In this document: positions 52,068-60,476 of the stretch, piece by piece
Layout: each line of letters starts with the position of its first letter
Numbering within the stretch: the stretch's first letter is position 1
Source: UMGS1908 sp964432825
Lineage (GTDB): Bacteria > Bacillota > Clostridia > Christensenellales > UBA1242
Assembly: GCA_964432825.1 (NCBI GenBank)
Contig: CAYSOX010000002.1
Coordinates: 55,538-119,537, forward strand
Length of the DNA: 64,000 bases
Direction of reading: 5' to 3'
Notes under the pieces: generated by a model
Seen by the model: the letters and a program-made list of their open reading frames with translations, nothing else
Told to the model about the DNA's origin: nothing
Database searches by the model: none
Program-made: the position numbers and the translations under genes

Positions 52068-52452
52068 AAACTTTTCTCCTAAAAAAATTATAGCATAGGA
52101 CTTTCAAAATTGTCTAATAAAAAGGCGGATTAAACTTAAAATTTGATATAACTAAACAAAAAGCATTGATATATTCATTTTAATTTAAATTTGTCTGAAT
52201 GTGCGAAATAGTTAAAATTTGCAACAACTTTCAAGGAGTAGTAGTTGCGTCAGTTTGTGCTGTATGATATACTAAGGTTATAAATTAACAAAAAGAAAAG
52301 TGAACCTTCTAAAGTTGTCTAACTTTTGGGGTTCGCTTTTTTGGGGTGTGGAATTTTGATGAGTTTTTCAGTTCATTTTCTCACTCGAAAAAATGGAGTT
52401 ACAAATTCGATATGCTGGTATTTTTCAGGCGGTGTAGGATTGTATGGACAAA
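52068..52452. other. Intergenic region with recurrent terminator, copy 3
   Basis: AAAGTGAACC (52288-52297) pairs with GGTTCGCTTT (52321-52330), with inner AAAGTT/AACTTT, and is followed by TTT. It is nearly identical to copy 1. The rest of the gap shows no gene. Confidence 0.65.
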
Positions 52453-53181
52453 CTACTTTTCATTAGATTCTAACGCGTTAATAAGTTTGTCGACGGCTTT
52501 GGTTAGATTGTCCATTTGAGAGAGTGTGGTTGGTTTATTTGTTTGGGTTGGAAGTTGATGGGCTTTTGCAAGAGTATAAATAGTGTGACCTGAAATATCA
52601 TAAAGATTACAAGCATCATCATTTTGCAAGGCTTTAAGAGTTGCGTCTCTAAGTTCATACATTGCTGAGTAATGCCCGATTGTTCGGTTGTAATCGTCGG
52701 TTTGAAGGCTTGCGGTCTTATTGTCTAATGCTTTTATTGTTGCTCGTTCTAATTGTTGCATGGCAGCAATCATACCAATGTTTAGTTGCCGGTTATGAGT
52801 TTGCTGAGTACTTGCAATTTCGTTGTTCAATGCTTTAATTGTCGCTTCTTCTAATCCTTTACTTGCAGCATACATACCTGCATTTGCACATTGAGTATTT
52901 CGTTGAGTGCATACTTCGGGAAAATCCAGCATAAATATCACCAAATTTTCTAGTTTTTGTGTTGCTGCGTGCATACAAAGATTTCGACCATGTGTATCTT
53001 GATAGGTCATAATTTCGGGATTTTCTTTAAGGATTAATTTGATTTTTTTAACACATTCTAATGCTTGTTCATTTTCGTAGATATTAACACCCTTTAGTTG
53101 TTCAAATATCCCAATAAGTTTGTTATAGGCTATGCAAATTTGGGGTTTGCTAAGTGGGGTTGAGTTGTTCTTTTCTTCCAT
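52453..53181 (-). CDS. Ankyrin-like repeat protein
   Basis: The 242 residues contain about four repeats of 33-34 residues with the pattern N-x-G-M-x-A-A-x-x-x-L-E-x-A-T-I-K-A-L-x-N, as in NAGMYAASKGLEEATIKAL and NIGMIAAMQQLERATIKAL. The first (NLCMHAATQKLENLVI) and last (IGHYSAMYELRDATLKAL) are more diverged. This is ankyrin-like helix-turn-helix architecture for protein binding. There is no signal peptide. The C-terminus is Thr/Gln-rich with a short helix. AAGGAGAAG precedes the ATG. Confidence 0.8.
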   Translation of the reverse strand: MEEKNNSTPLSKPQICIAYNKLIGIFEQLKGVNIYENEQALECVKKIKLILKENPEIMTYQDTHGRNLCMHAATQKLENLVIFMLDFPEVCTQRNTQCANAGMYAASKGLEEATIKALNNEIASTQQTHNRQLNIGMIAAMQQLERATIKALDNKTASLQTDDYNRTIGHYSAMYELRDATLKALQNDDACNLYDISGHTIYTLAKAHQLPTQTNKPTTLSQMDNLTKAVDKLINALESNEK

Positions 53182-53432
53182 TCTAACTTCTCCTTTTTTC
53201 TATAAAATAACATAAAAAGAGTGTGCTGTCAAGGTGTAAAAATTTTTTAATAAATTAATTGAAAACAATAAAAAAGTATCCATAAGCGGATATAACTTTT
53301 AAGTAGCCTCTTCAATTGTTGTGCAATCACAAAAAAGTCACCCGAAATAGGTTCTACAATCGGACAAAACCACCCCAAAGTGGTTCTATAATCGGGCAAA
53401 GTTGCAAAAAAAACGGTTGTAAAAACGGATAG

Positions 53433-53838
53433 TTGGTGTATAATATAACCATCCCTACTGGATATGTGGAACAAGTGCAGATGTATCCACTAGGTTTTGA
53501 GGAATTTTTAATTACAAATGGATTAAATTTAGAAGTTATTAAAGTTGTAAAAAAGTGTTTTAAAAAAATGCCTATCGATGAAATTGTTCACAAAAAGTTA
53601 ATAGATATGTTTCACCTGTATTTGATAGAGGGTGGGATGCTGGCTGTTGTGTCTAAGTATACAGCAACAAATAACTTAAAAGATGTGGTAGAAGAGCAAT
53701 TAAGCATAAATGGTTTTTATAGACAAGATATGGCAAAATATGATAGTGAAAATAAGTTATATAAAAGAAATTTTTGATTTGATACCTAGCGAATTAAACA
53801 ATTTAAATAAGCGGTTTGTTTTGAAAAAGATAAAATGA
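53433..53838 (+). pseudogene. Remnant of a DUF4143-type ATPase gene
   Basis: The frame from 53433 reads IPTGYVEQVQMYPLGFEEFL and IEGGMLAVVSKYTATN, which match the middle of AAA ATPases with DUF4143. The N-terminal ATPase domain is absent, with a stop codon just upstream. Near 53760 a one-base shift continues the homologous frame as IKEIFDLIPSELNNLNKRF to a TGA at 53836. The rest of the C-terminus is missing. It is therefore a truncated, frameshifted relic, of a subfamily different from the intact gene at 22197. Confidence 0.75.
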
Positions 53839-53976
53839 AAGATATGGTATACAAAATAGACCTTTCGATGGTTTTTTAAAAAATAATTCTGCAGTTAATA
53901 AAGCGAACTAAAAGCATAGTAATTTTATCAATTTTAACTTTAAATTAAAATTTTATGTGTTTTTTAAGGAGATAAA

Positions 53977-55326
53977 ATGGTGAATAAAAAAATTGAATTA
54001 ACCAAAGAAATGGAAATTATTTTTAACGCACTAGAAAGTCGGGGTTTTCAGTGTTATATGGTTGGTGGATGTGTTCGAGATTTTTTGATTGGTAAAAAGC
54101 CTAACGATATAGATTTTACAACCGATGCATTTCCAGAGGATATCAAAAAGTGTTTTAAAGGTTTTTCCATATTTGAAACGGGCATAATGCACGGAACGGT
54201 GTCGGTGGTAATAAACCACCAGCCTTTTGAAGTTACAACTTTTAGAAGGGATGGCGATTATTTGGATAATAGACATCCTGAAAGTGTAAAATTTGTAAGC
54301 GATGTTAAAGAGGATTTGGCGCGTAGAGATTTTACCATAAATGCCATTTGTTATAACCCAAAAGTTGGCTTTGTGGATTGTTTTGGCGGATTTGAGGATT
54401 TGCAACATAAAATCATTAGATGCGTTGGCAACCCCGAAACAAGGTTTAAAGAAGATTCGTTACGGATTTTGCGGGCAATAAGGTTTTCGGCGGTTTTAGG
54501 CTACGAAATTGAAGAAAATACAAAAAATGCGTGCTTTAATCTTTCAAGTTTATTGAAGAATATTTCGGTTGAGCGTATAACTTCCGAACTTTTTAAAACG
54601 ATTGTTCAGCCAAACGCCGGCAAAATTATGCTTGAATATGTGGATGTTTTTGGTGTGGCTATTCCCGAACTTTTGGAGATGAAGGGATTTGAGCAACATA
54701 ATCCTCACCATATTCACGATGTATTAAAACATACATGCGTTGCACTTTCGGGCGCGGATGAAGATTTAATTGTTCGCTTGGCGGTTCTTTTTCACGATAT
54801 TGGAAAACCAAAATCCTTTAGTATGGACGAAAAGGGGAATGGGCATTTTTATGGACATGCCAAATTAAGTGAAGAAAAAACGCGGGGAATATTAAACCGC
54901 CTAAAGGTGGATAACAATACTAAAAATCAAGTGTTAACACTTGTAAAATACCACGATTTAGATTTACAACCAACCGAAAAATATGTTAAAAGATTATGCT
55001 ATAAATTGGGTAGTATTGAAATGGTTAAAAAATTGCTTTTGGTTCAGCGTGCGGATAATTTCGGACAAGCCCCTTTGCATCCCGAAAGATTGTTAAAGTT
55101 TGATGAAATTGATAAAATAATTCAAAAACTTGAAGGGGATAACCTTTCTTTTTCACTGAAAGATTTAACTGTTTGCGGTGAGGATTTAATGAGTCTCGGG
55201 CTCTCTGGGAAAGAAATAGGCGAAGGTTTAAAATTCCTTCTTTCCGCCGTTTTAAACAATGAAGTTGAAAACGAAAAAGAACCGCTTTTAAATTATTTAA
55301 AATCACGCTTTTGCCCTACAGAATAA
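53977..55326 (+). CDS. cca: CCA tRNA nucleotidyltransferase with HD domain
   Basis: The 449 residues match class II CCA-adding or poly(A) polymerase-like enzymes. MVGGCVRDFLIGKKPNDIDF (about 24-43) gives the nucleotide-binding GG and the catalytic DxD. RRDG (about 84-87), RRDFTINA (about 109-116) and RFKEDSLRILRAIRFSA (about 151-167) follow. The C-terminal HD domain has LFHDIGKP near 271-278. It adds or repairs the 3' CCA of tRNAs. An AAGGAG site precedes the ATG. Confidence 0.95.
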   Translation: MVNKKIELTKEMEIIFNALESRGFQCYMVGGCVRDFLIGKKPNDIDFTTDAFPEDIKKCFKGFSIFETGIMHGTVSVVINHQPFEVTTFRRDGDYLDNRHPESVKFVSDVKEDLARRDFTINAICYNPKVGFVDCFGGFEDLQHKIIRCVGNPETRFKEDSLRILRAIRFSAVLGYEIEENTKNACFNLSSLLKNISVERITSELFKTIVQPNAGKIMLEYVDVFGVAIPELLEMKGFEQHNPHHIHDVLKHTCVALSGADEDLIVRLAVLFHDIGKPKSFSMDEKGNGHFYGHAKLSEEKTRGILNRLKVDNNTKNQVLTLVKYHDLDLQPTEKYVKRLCYKLGSIEMVKKLLLVQRADNFGQAPLHPERLLKFDEIDKIIQKLEGDNLSFSLKDLTVCGEDLMSLGLSGKEIGEGLKFLLSAVLNNEVENEKEPLLNYLKSRFCPTE

Positions 55327-55350
55327 CGGGCTTTAACAAGGGTGCTTTTA

Positions 55351-55379
55351 TTGATAAAAACATTAAAATATGATATAAT
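55351..55379 (+). promoter_or_regulatory. Promoter
   Basis: TTGATA at 55351-55356, a 17-bp spacer and TATAAT at 55374-55379, about 20 bp before the small frame at 55400. Confidence 0.7.
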
Positions 55380-55399
55380 ATATATCCATATAAAGTGAA

Positions 55400-55624
55400 G
55401 TGACCCATACGGGGTTCACTTCAGCTAATAGTTATCTTTTTGTTTCATATGACGAATTGGATGATTGGACAAAACAACAAGACTTGGATGTATTTAAGGC
55501 TGTTCTTGACGAAATAAATAAAAAGAAGGAAGCATACAAAGTTGAAAGAGAAGATGGTTTGCCAAAAATAGACTCATTAGCAGTGGAGCAAGCCGTTCTT
55601 GATGGACTTGACGAACAAAAATAA
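55400..55624 (+). CDS. Small hypothetical protein, possibly a fragment
   Basis: A 74-residue acidic frame (SYDELDDWTKQQDLDVFKAV and LAVEQAVLDGLDEQK) whose composition looks coding. The GTG start has no ribosome site and lies inside a hairpin (GAAGTGACC...GGGTTCACTTC, 55398-55422) related to the recurrent terminator family. A good promoter lies 20 bp upstream, so a near-leaderless start is possible. It may otherwise be the C-terminal relic of a longer gene. Confidence 0.42.
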   Translation: MTHTGFTSANSYLFVSYDELDDWTKQQDLDVFKAVLDEINKKKEAYKVEREDGLPKIDSLAVEQAVLDGLDEQK

Positions 55625-56063
55625 TAGTTAATAAATATCTTGCACAAATAAAAAGGCGAATATGTTTGACTAAATCCGCGGTGGTTTCTACATACTTGCC
55701 TTTTTCGGTGCAAAATTTTTCTTTTTAGTTTTCCCCTAGAAAAATCTAATCTATACATTAGATATGGTTATTATGGTAAAATATTTTTTTAAAATGCAAC
55801 AAAATATATAGTGTTTGAACAAGCATTTTAATAGCGCTTTTTAAAGTGTGTAAACTTATTTTGAAGGGCAATGCTTTCAATTTTTGAAAAAAGTTTTTAA
55901 TTTTGTATTATTTAGTAGTGCCGTTACATTGATTATGAATTGTATTGTAAAATATATCGACTGCAAGAAAGGGGTGGTATTGTGAACAAGTTGACTTTAA
56001 TGAAGTGTTTGTTTGTCTATCGTTAAAAAAAGAGACATCTACACAAGATGGTTCTTTTGAGTT
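55625..56063. other. Gap with a terminator and a possible tiny ORF
   Basis: A hairpin terminator lies at 55650-55705 (AAAAAGGC...GCCTTTTT, inner TATGT/ACATA). A 14-codon frame at 55982-56026 (GTG start after AAAGGGGTGG) is the only other item; I cannot judge whether it is used. Confidence 0.5.
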
Positions 56064-56999
56064 TTATTCTTCTGTTGTTAATACACTAGGGATGTTTGTT
56101 GTTTTAGAAATTTCAATTCCACAATATTCAGAGATATATCCATCGCTATCGATTGTGATGGTTAAGTTGTTTGATAGTGTGATTGTATATGTGTTTGTTG
56201 ATTTTGTTAATTTGACTGGGGTGAGGTTTGGATAATATAGTGTATAGAAATTTAAAAATTGACTTGCATCTAAATATATCGAAGCACCAAATGCATCTGC
56301 TATTTCTGGAATAATTTCTTCAAACTCAGCCCATGTTCCCTCGATTGAACTTGTGTCATAATAATAAATTGATTCAGATGTTGGAGTTTCATCATCAGTT
56401 GTGAGGGTTTTTTGGGTTAATGTTCCATTAGTTAAGTCTCCAATATAGAGAATTTCGCATACGACCTCGCAATTTTCTTCGCTATCACCAACATATTCAA
56501 TCTTATAATACTCTTTTAAAGTATTGTTTTCAAGTTTATATTGTAGTGTTTGCTTTAAGTATAAGCCCTCACCAGCATTTTCGGATGCTGTAGCGGTAAA
56601 TTCTAAAGCACCATTTTGCACTTTAAATGCTTTTTGGAAGCAAGGGTCTATTCGTTTTTTAATAGAAGTTAGATGTGTCATTTCTTCAACAACATTTACT
56701 TGATATTTTACTTTAATGTCGTCATATTCAAATAAAATATCGTATTTTCCAACTTTACTTTTGTCATAGTTTGAAGTGTCAATTTTTAAATTTGCAGCAA
56801 CATCTTTTTCGCTGTCGTCTGAATAGGTTGCGGTTCCCTTAATTAAATCATCGTGCCAATTCTCTCCTATAAAGAATTGAATATCAGGTGTATATTCAAC
56901 CACCAATTGTGTAATACTTGGCGAAGAACAACCTGTTAAGTAAACACATAGAAAGCTTAAGCATAAAATTAAATTTAGTGCAATAAATTTCTTTTTCAT
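56064..56999 (-). CDS. Lipoprotein with bacterial Ig-like domain
   Basis: The start at 56999 follows AAGGAGG and gives 311 residues; an upstream extension of eight codons lacks support. The signal peptide ends in lipobox LTGC near residue 24. ATYSDDSEKDVAANLKIDTS to YDILFEYDDIKVKYQVNVV (about 55-105) fits a bacterial Ig-like group 3 fold, in which a Tyr-x-Asp-G/D strand and V-G-x-Y recur. The remainder is beta-rich with many Tyr and Thr and has no known domain. It should be exposed on the surface. A large palindrome overlaps its promoter region. Confidence 0.85.
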   Translation of the reverse strand: MKKKFIALNLILCLSFLCVYLTGCSSPSITQLVVEYTPDIQFFIGENWHDDLIKGTATYSDDSEKDVAANLKIDTSNYDKSKVGKYDILFEYDDIKVKYQVNVVEEMTHLTSIKKRIDPCFQKAFKVQNGALEFTATASENAGEGLYLKQTLQYKLENNTLKEYYKIEYVGDSEENCEVVCEILYIGDLTNGTLTQKTLTTDDETPTSESIYYYDTSSIEGTWAEFEEIIPEIADAFGASIYLDASQFLNFYTLYYPNLTPVKLTKSTNTYTITLSNNLTITIDSDGYISEYCGIEISKTTNIPSVLTTEE

Positions 57000-57740
57000 A
57001 AATTCCTCCTTCTTTTGATACATCTATCTGTATGACAGATGTATCAAAATTGCAAAAAGAGGCAAATTTATTTACTTTTTGAGTAAAAAATACAAATTTT
57101 TTAAAAACATTAAAAACCTTTTGCATTTTTGGGGGTGTTAATGATAGAATATTGGTACATATATCATACAGATAGATGTATTAAAAAAATTGGTCACAAA
57201 ACCGCTTTTTCTTTATATTACTGGATTTTAGAACACAAAGATTTTTTGTACATAAAAATAGATGAATTAAAAGTTTTTCAATTCTGCTATATTGACATAT
57301 TTTAAGTTTTAAACAGCAATGCGTACAATGATATTTTTTCATTCTTATGCCCCAAATAAGACTTTTTGTTGTGAATAGTGGGAAACCATAAAAATACCTA
57401 ATTAAACCACTTCGTTGTTTTGATTTTTTTATTATAAACTTATCATAAAGCAAAAACACTCTAAATTTTAACCCTACGGGTTAGTTTCGATTTAGTCTTT
57501 TTGTGTGTATGCACTGCTAAAAGTTTTTTTTTGATTTCTCAATTTTGATTTTGCGACCGATTTTGATTTTTACATACTTTTTGATTTCTTTTAATAATGC
57601 TATGAGCCGAACTGGGATTTTGCTTGCAAAACATCACAAGTGAGCGAAGACGCATTATATCATTTGATATTTTTGTTGTTTGATTTTGCGAAACGATTTT
57701 TTGAATTTGCGAAAATCAAATATGGTTTGAAACTTTAATG
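57000..57740. other. Gap holding two inverted palindromic sites
   Basis: Sites at 57013-57049 and 57154-57186 are listed separately. The open minus-strand frame at 57181-57459 is Cys/Lys-rich without a ribosome site and is not supported. From 57480 to 57740 the sequence repeats 'gattttgcgaa/ttttgattt' phrases. No gene is seen. Confidence 0.5.
57013..57049. promoter_or_regulatory. Large palindrome upstream of the lipoprotein gene
   Basis: TTTTGATACATCT (57013-57025) and AGATGTATCAAAA (57037-57049) are a perfect 13-bp inverted repeat with an 11-bp centre. It sits directly before the ribosome site of the minus-strand lipoprotein gene. A second, inverted and slightly changed copy lies at 57154-57186. 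It is either an operator or a mobile-repeat end. Confidence 0.6.
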
Positions 57741-58373
57741 TTACATATCTAAGACAGGGCCGGCAATTTTTTTAATATTTGCATTATCAATTATAATGGC
57801 CTGACCATCAAATAGTTTTGTTATAGTGAAATTGTTGTCTTGCTCACATTTTTTCAATTTTTCTTCGCAGTTTTCATAGATTGATGAGAAATTGTTGTAA
57901 TGTGGACAAATATTTATGTCACACAATCCCATACCAGTAAAATCGGTCATTTTTTGTATATTCATCTCAGGTGTCAAATAATTACAAATAGAAAAATTAT
58001 TTCCTAAAACCAGCGAACCAGCAGAGCGTCCTGCAACTATTTTGTTGTTTTTTATGAGTTGTTTGAAAATTATTTCGCTCTTGCTTTTTCTAATCCAGTA
58101 CATAAGTCTAAAAGGACTTCCGCCATCAAGATAGATTAAATCATATTTTAACAGGGCATTAGGATTATCAAATTCTATATCAATAAAATCGACCGTATTT
58201 ACCCCCATTGAAAGAAATAATCTTTTTGATTTTATTGGCCCATTGGCTTTTTCTTTCTCATCTTTTGCAGTCGTAATAATTGCAACTTTTGAATTGCAAT
58301 TTATACAACTATTAAATAAATCATATACTTCTTTACTATCTATTCCATTAGAAGTCAAAATAATTTTACTCAT
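57741..58373 (-). CDS. Peptidase S51 (dipeptidase E-like)
   Basis: The start at 58373 (GGAGG at 6-nt spacing) gives 210 residues. The catalytic nucleophile motif AGRSAGSLVL is near 111-120, with YLDGGSPFRLMYWI near 81-94. The family hydrolyses Asp-X dipeptides (PepE) or cyanophycin-related peptides, and some Firmicutes members are of unknown specificity. It is the last gene downstream of the tRNA-Leu gene on the same strand. Confidence 0.88.
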   Translation of the reverse strand: MSKIILTSNGIDSKEVYDLFNSCINCNSKVAIITTAKDEKEKANGPIKSKRLFLSMGVNTVDFIDIEFDNPNALLKYDLIYLDGGSPFRLMYWIRKSKSEIIFKQLIKNNKIVAGRSAGSLVLGNNFSICNYLTPEMNIQKMTDFTGMGLCDINICPHYNNFSSIYENCEEKLKKCEQDNNFTITKLFDGQAIIIDNANIKKIAGPVLDM

Positions 58374-58434
58374 ACCATTCCTCCACGAACCTATTGGCAT
58401 TTTGATATAAATAAGACTTTTCGTTGTGTATAGT

Positions 58435-58520
58435 TGGTGCAGATAACAGGAGTTGAACCTGCATGGATGTTACTCCGCTCGGACCTGAACCGAGTGCGTC
58501 TGCCATTCCGCCATATCTGC
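58435..58520 (-). tRNA. tRNA-Leu (anticodon CAG)
   Basis: On the minus strand the acceptor GCAGATA pairs with TATCTGC. The D region is TGGCGGAATGGCAGAC, and the anticodon stem-loop is CTCGG-TTCAGGT-CCGAG with anticodon CAG. A long variable arm (GGAGTAACATCC) marks class II, and the T arm is GCAGG-TTCAACT-CCTGT. ACCA is encoded at the 3' end. The long arm plus the GGCGGAATGGCAGACGC sequence is typical of tRNA-Leu. Confidence 0.95.
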
Positions 58521-58800
58521 ATATTATAATGTGTCATCTGTATCAAAAATTGCTGGATAGTTGATGTTATGGCAATAAAATGTGATGTTGATGGTGCTAT
58601 CTGTATCAAAAATTGCTGGATAGTTAATGTTGCGACAATAAAATGTGATGTTGATAGTGCTAGTTGTATCAAATATTGCATAAATTCGCTCAAAACTAGT
58701 GAAACAAATAGTTTTTAGATGGTGTTCAACATACCAAATATTGCATGGATAAGTACAAATGCAACCTGTATCAAATTTTAGCAAAAACTTAAAAACTTGT
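58521..58800 (-). repeat. 63-bp tandem repeats upstream of tRNA-Leu
   Basis: Units begin at 58538, 58601 and 58664 (exact 63-bp step) with 'ctgtatcaaaaattgctgga' followed by 'tagttaatgtt' and 'aataaaatgtgatgttgat'. Two units are almost identical; the third is partial and the phrase 'tgtatcaaat' recurs to about 58780. 63 is divisible by 3, so open frames persist, but no ribosome site supports them. Confidence 0.85.
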
Positions 58801-58880
58801 CAACCAGATAAAACAAAAAGCGAGGAATATGTTTAAAATTTGAAAGGTTGGTTGGTTTTAATTGGAACAACCAAACTCTT

Positions 58881-58910
58881 GAAGATACTTTTTTGTATCT
58901 TCTTTTTTTT
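58881..58910 (+). terminator. Orphan plus-strand terminator
   Basis: GAAGATAC pairs with GTATCTTC over six T, followed by eight T: a textbook plus-strand terminator. No plus-strand gene lies upstream. A possible hairpin GGTTG/CAACC (about 58851-58874) just before it may belong to an unknown small RNA. Confidence 0.8.
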
Positions 58911-58922
58911 GTATTAGAACCC

Positions 58923-59288
58923 TCAGATTGTGAAGTAGACTCCATTTTGCCCCGCAAAAATAAAGTCCATTTTATAAGCCGGTGGATATTTTCTTCTTGC
59001 AGTAGTCCTTCTATCTATGTGTAAAAAGTCGGTAATGTTTGTGTAAGTCATTTGATTGTAAAAGCACAACAAGGTTTTAAGTTCATTTTGGGTTAGGTTT
59101 AATTGCTTAATTATTTTTCTAACTCGGGTGTAATCTTTTGGTGTTTTCAAACAGCCTTCATCTACTTTAATTATGCAATTTTCAATATTTTCCTGTTCAA
59201 CAACCTTGCGTTCTTTTCTCAAATATGCGTAGATATGTTTGAAATAGCCAAGTCTAATGTTATCTAACCAGTTGAGTATATTTGCCAC
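58923..59288 (-). CDS. Hypothetical protein, possible HTH
   Basis: The frame is open from a TTG at 59366 (147 residues). The GTG at 59288 is preferred because GGGGGAAG lies just before it, giving 121 residues. LTQNELKTLLCFYNQM and TNITDFLHIDRRTTARRK (near the end) resemble a helix-turn-helix, with NITDFLHIDRRTTARRKY as the recognition part. No family is certain. A minus-strand promoter (TTGTCG-17-TATAAT, 59405 to 59377) lies just upstream. It ends in TGA, rare here. Confidence 0.55.
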   Translation of the reverse strand: MANILNWLDNIRLGYFKHIYAYLRKERKVVEQENIENCIIKVDEGCLKTPKDYTRVRKIIKQLNLTQNELKTLLCFYNQMTYTNITDFLHIDRRTTARRKYPPAYKMDFIFAGQNGVYFTI

Positions 59289-59791
59289 ACAAACTTCCCC
59301 CGATTTATTTCCATAAATTTTACAAAATCTTTGCACACCCCTAAACTTAATTGACAATGTTGCCAAAAATTTGTATATTATATTAAAGGCTAATTAATGC
59401 GACAAAAATTTTTGCACATACTAATTCAGTAGATTAATTAAAGGTCGTTGTGTAGTTTTTATGCTTTTTAAAGAAGGGCTGAAAACTTGCAAAAGGTTTA
59501 ATTATTTTATTGGTGCAAAATTTTGAACACTTATTGGTGGTTTAATTTTATTTATTCCGTTAGTTTTGTGTAAAAGATTTTGCGTGGGGGATGTGGAAAG
59601 AGTGTTTTACTAGAAAACCCAAAAAAATTTTGTGCTTATGGTAAAAAGGATGCTATATTTTAGGGTTTGACCTTAAAAAATTAAGTCTTAAAAGTTTAGT
59701 GCAAATGCGAAAGGATTATTGCTTAACAAAAAGATGTTTGGATTTTACTAGTTAACAAAAAGATTAAAACCATTAAAAAGGGGAAGATTTT
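59289..59791. other. Gap before cmk
   Basis: It contains the minus-strand promoter at 59377-59405 and a direct repeat 'ttaacaaaaagat' (near 59725 and 59755). No plus-strand promoter is obvious and no gene is supported. Confidence 0.45.
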
Positions 59792-60475
59792 ATGATAGTT
59801 GCAATTGATGGAACGGTGTGTTCGGGAAAATCTACTATTGCGAAACGGCTAGCCAAAGTTTTAGGATTCACGCATATTAACACGGGTGCGATTTATAGGG
59901 CGATGACGGTAGCGTCGCTTCGTGCATTCGGCAGAACCATGGATGCGGAAGTTTTAAAAGAAGAGATTATTAAACTTGTGAAGCCTTTGGATATTGACGA
60001 AATGCATGACGAGTTTGGGAACTTTAAAATTACATTAAATGGTGAAGATATTACCGGTGAGATTAACCTTCCTTATGTTAGTCAGATGGTGCCACACATC
60101 GCAAAAATTCCTGAAGTTCGTGAGGTTTGCAAGGTTATTCAAAAGCGAATAGCAAGTTGCAAAAATTGTGTTATTGAGGGAAGAGATATTGGAACGGTGG
60201 TATTTCCTAATGCTGAAGTAAAGTTTTATATGTCGGCGGACGATATTGTTCGTGCAAAACGCCGAATGAAAGATTATGAGGACAAGGGCGAGAGTTGTAC
60301 TTTAGAACAAGTTTTGGAAGAAATTAGGGCTCGTGATTATGAGGATATGAATAGGGCGGTTTCACCGCTAAAACCCGCCGAAGATGCTGTAATTATTGAC
60401 AATTCTGGCGACGACCCCGATGAAATGGTGGAATATTTAAGACAAATTGTAGAAAGTGTAAAGCAAGGAGAATAA
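59792..60475 (+). CDS. cmk: Cytidylate kinase
   Basis: The 227 residues have the P-loop GTVCSGKSTIA near 7-17, the INTGAIYRAMT CMP-binding region near 28-38 and EGRDIGTVVFP near 133-143, all diagnostic of Cmk. It phosphorylates CMP and dCMP with ATP. AAAGGGG precedes the ATG. One base separates its stop codon from the CvpA-like gene, so the two are translationally coupled. Confidence 0.96.
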   Translation: MIVAIDGTVCSGKSTIAKRLAKVLGFTHINTGAIYRAMTVASLRAFGRTMDAEVLKEEIIKLVKPLDIDEMHDEFGNFKITLNGEDITGEINLPYVSQMVPHIAKIPEVREVCKVIQKRIASCKNCVIEGRDIGTVVFPNAEVKFYMSADDIVRAKRRMKDYEDKGESCTLEQVLEEIRARDYEDMNRAVSPLKPAEDAVIIDNSGDDPDEMVEYLRQIVESVKQGE

Positions 60476-60476
60476 T

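Noticed and set aside
57181..57459. Minus-strand 92-codon frame
   Set aside because: No ribosome site, Cys/Lys/Ile-rich composition expected of AT-rich noncoding DNA, and its end overlaps the palindromic site.
58391..58784. Two overlapping minus-strand ORFs across the 63-bp repeats
   Set aside because: Open only because the repeat length is a multiple of three; one runs through the tRNA gene; no ribosome site.
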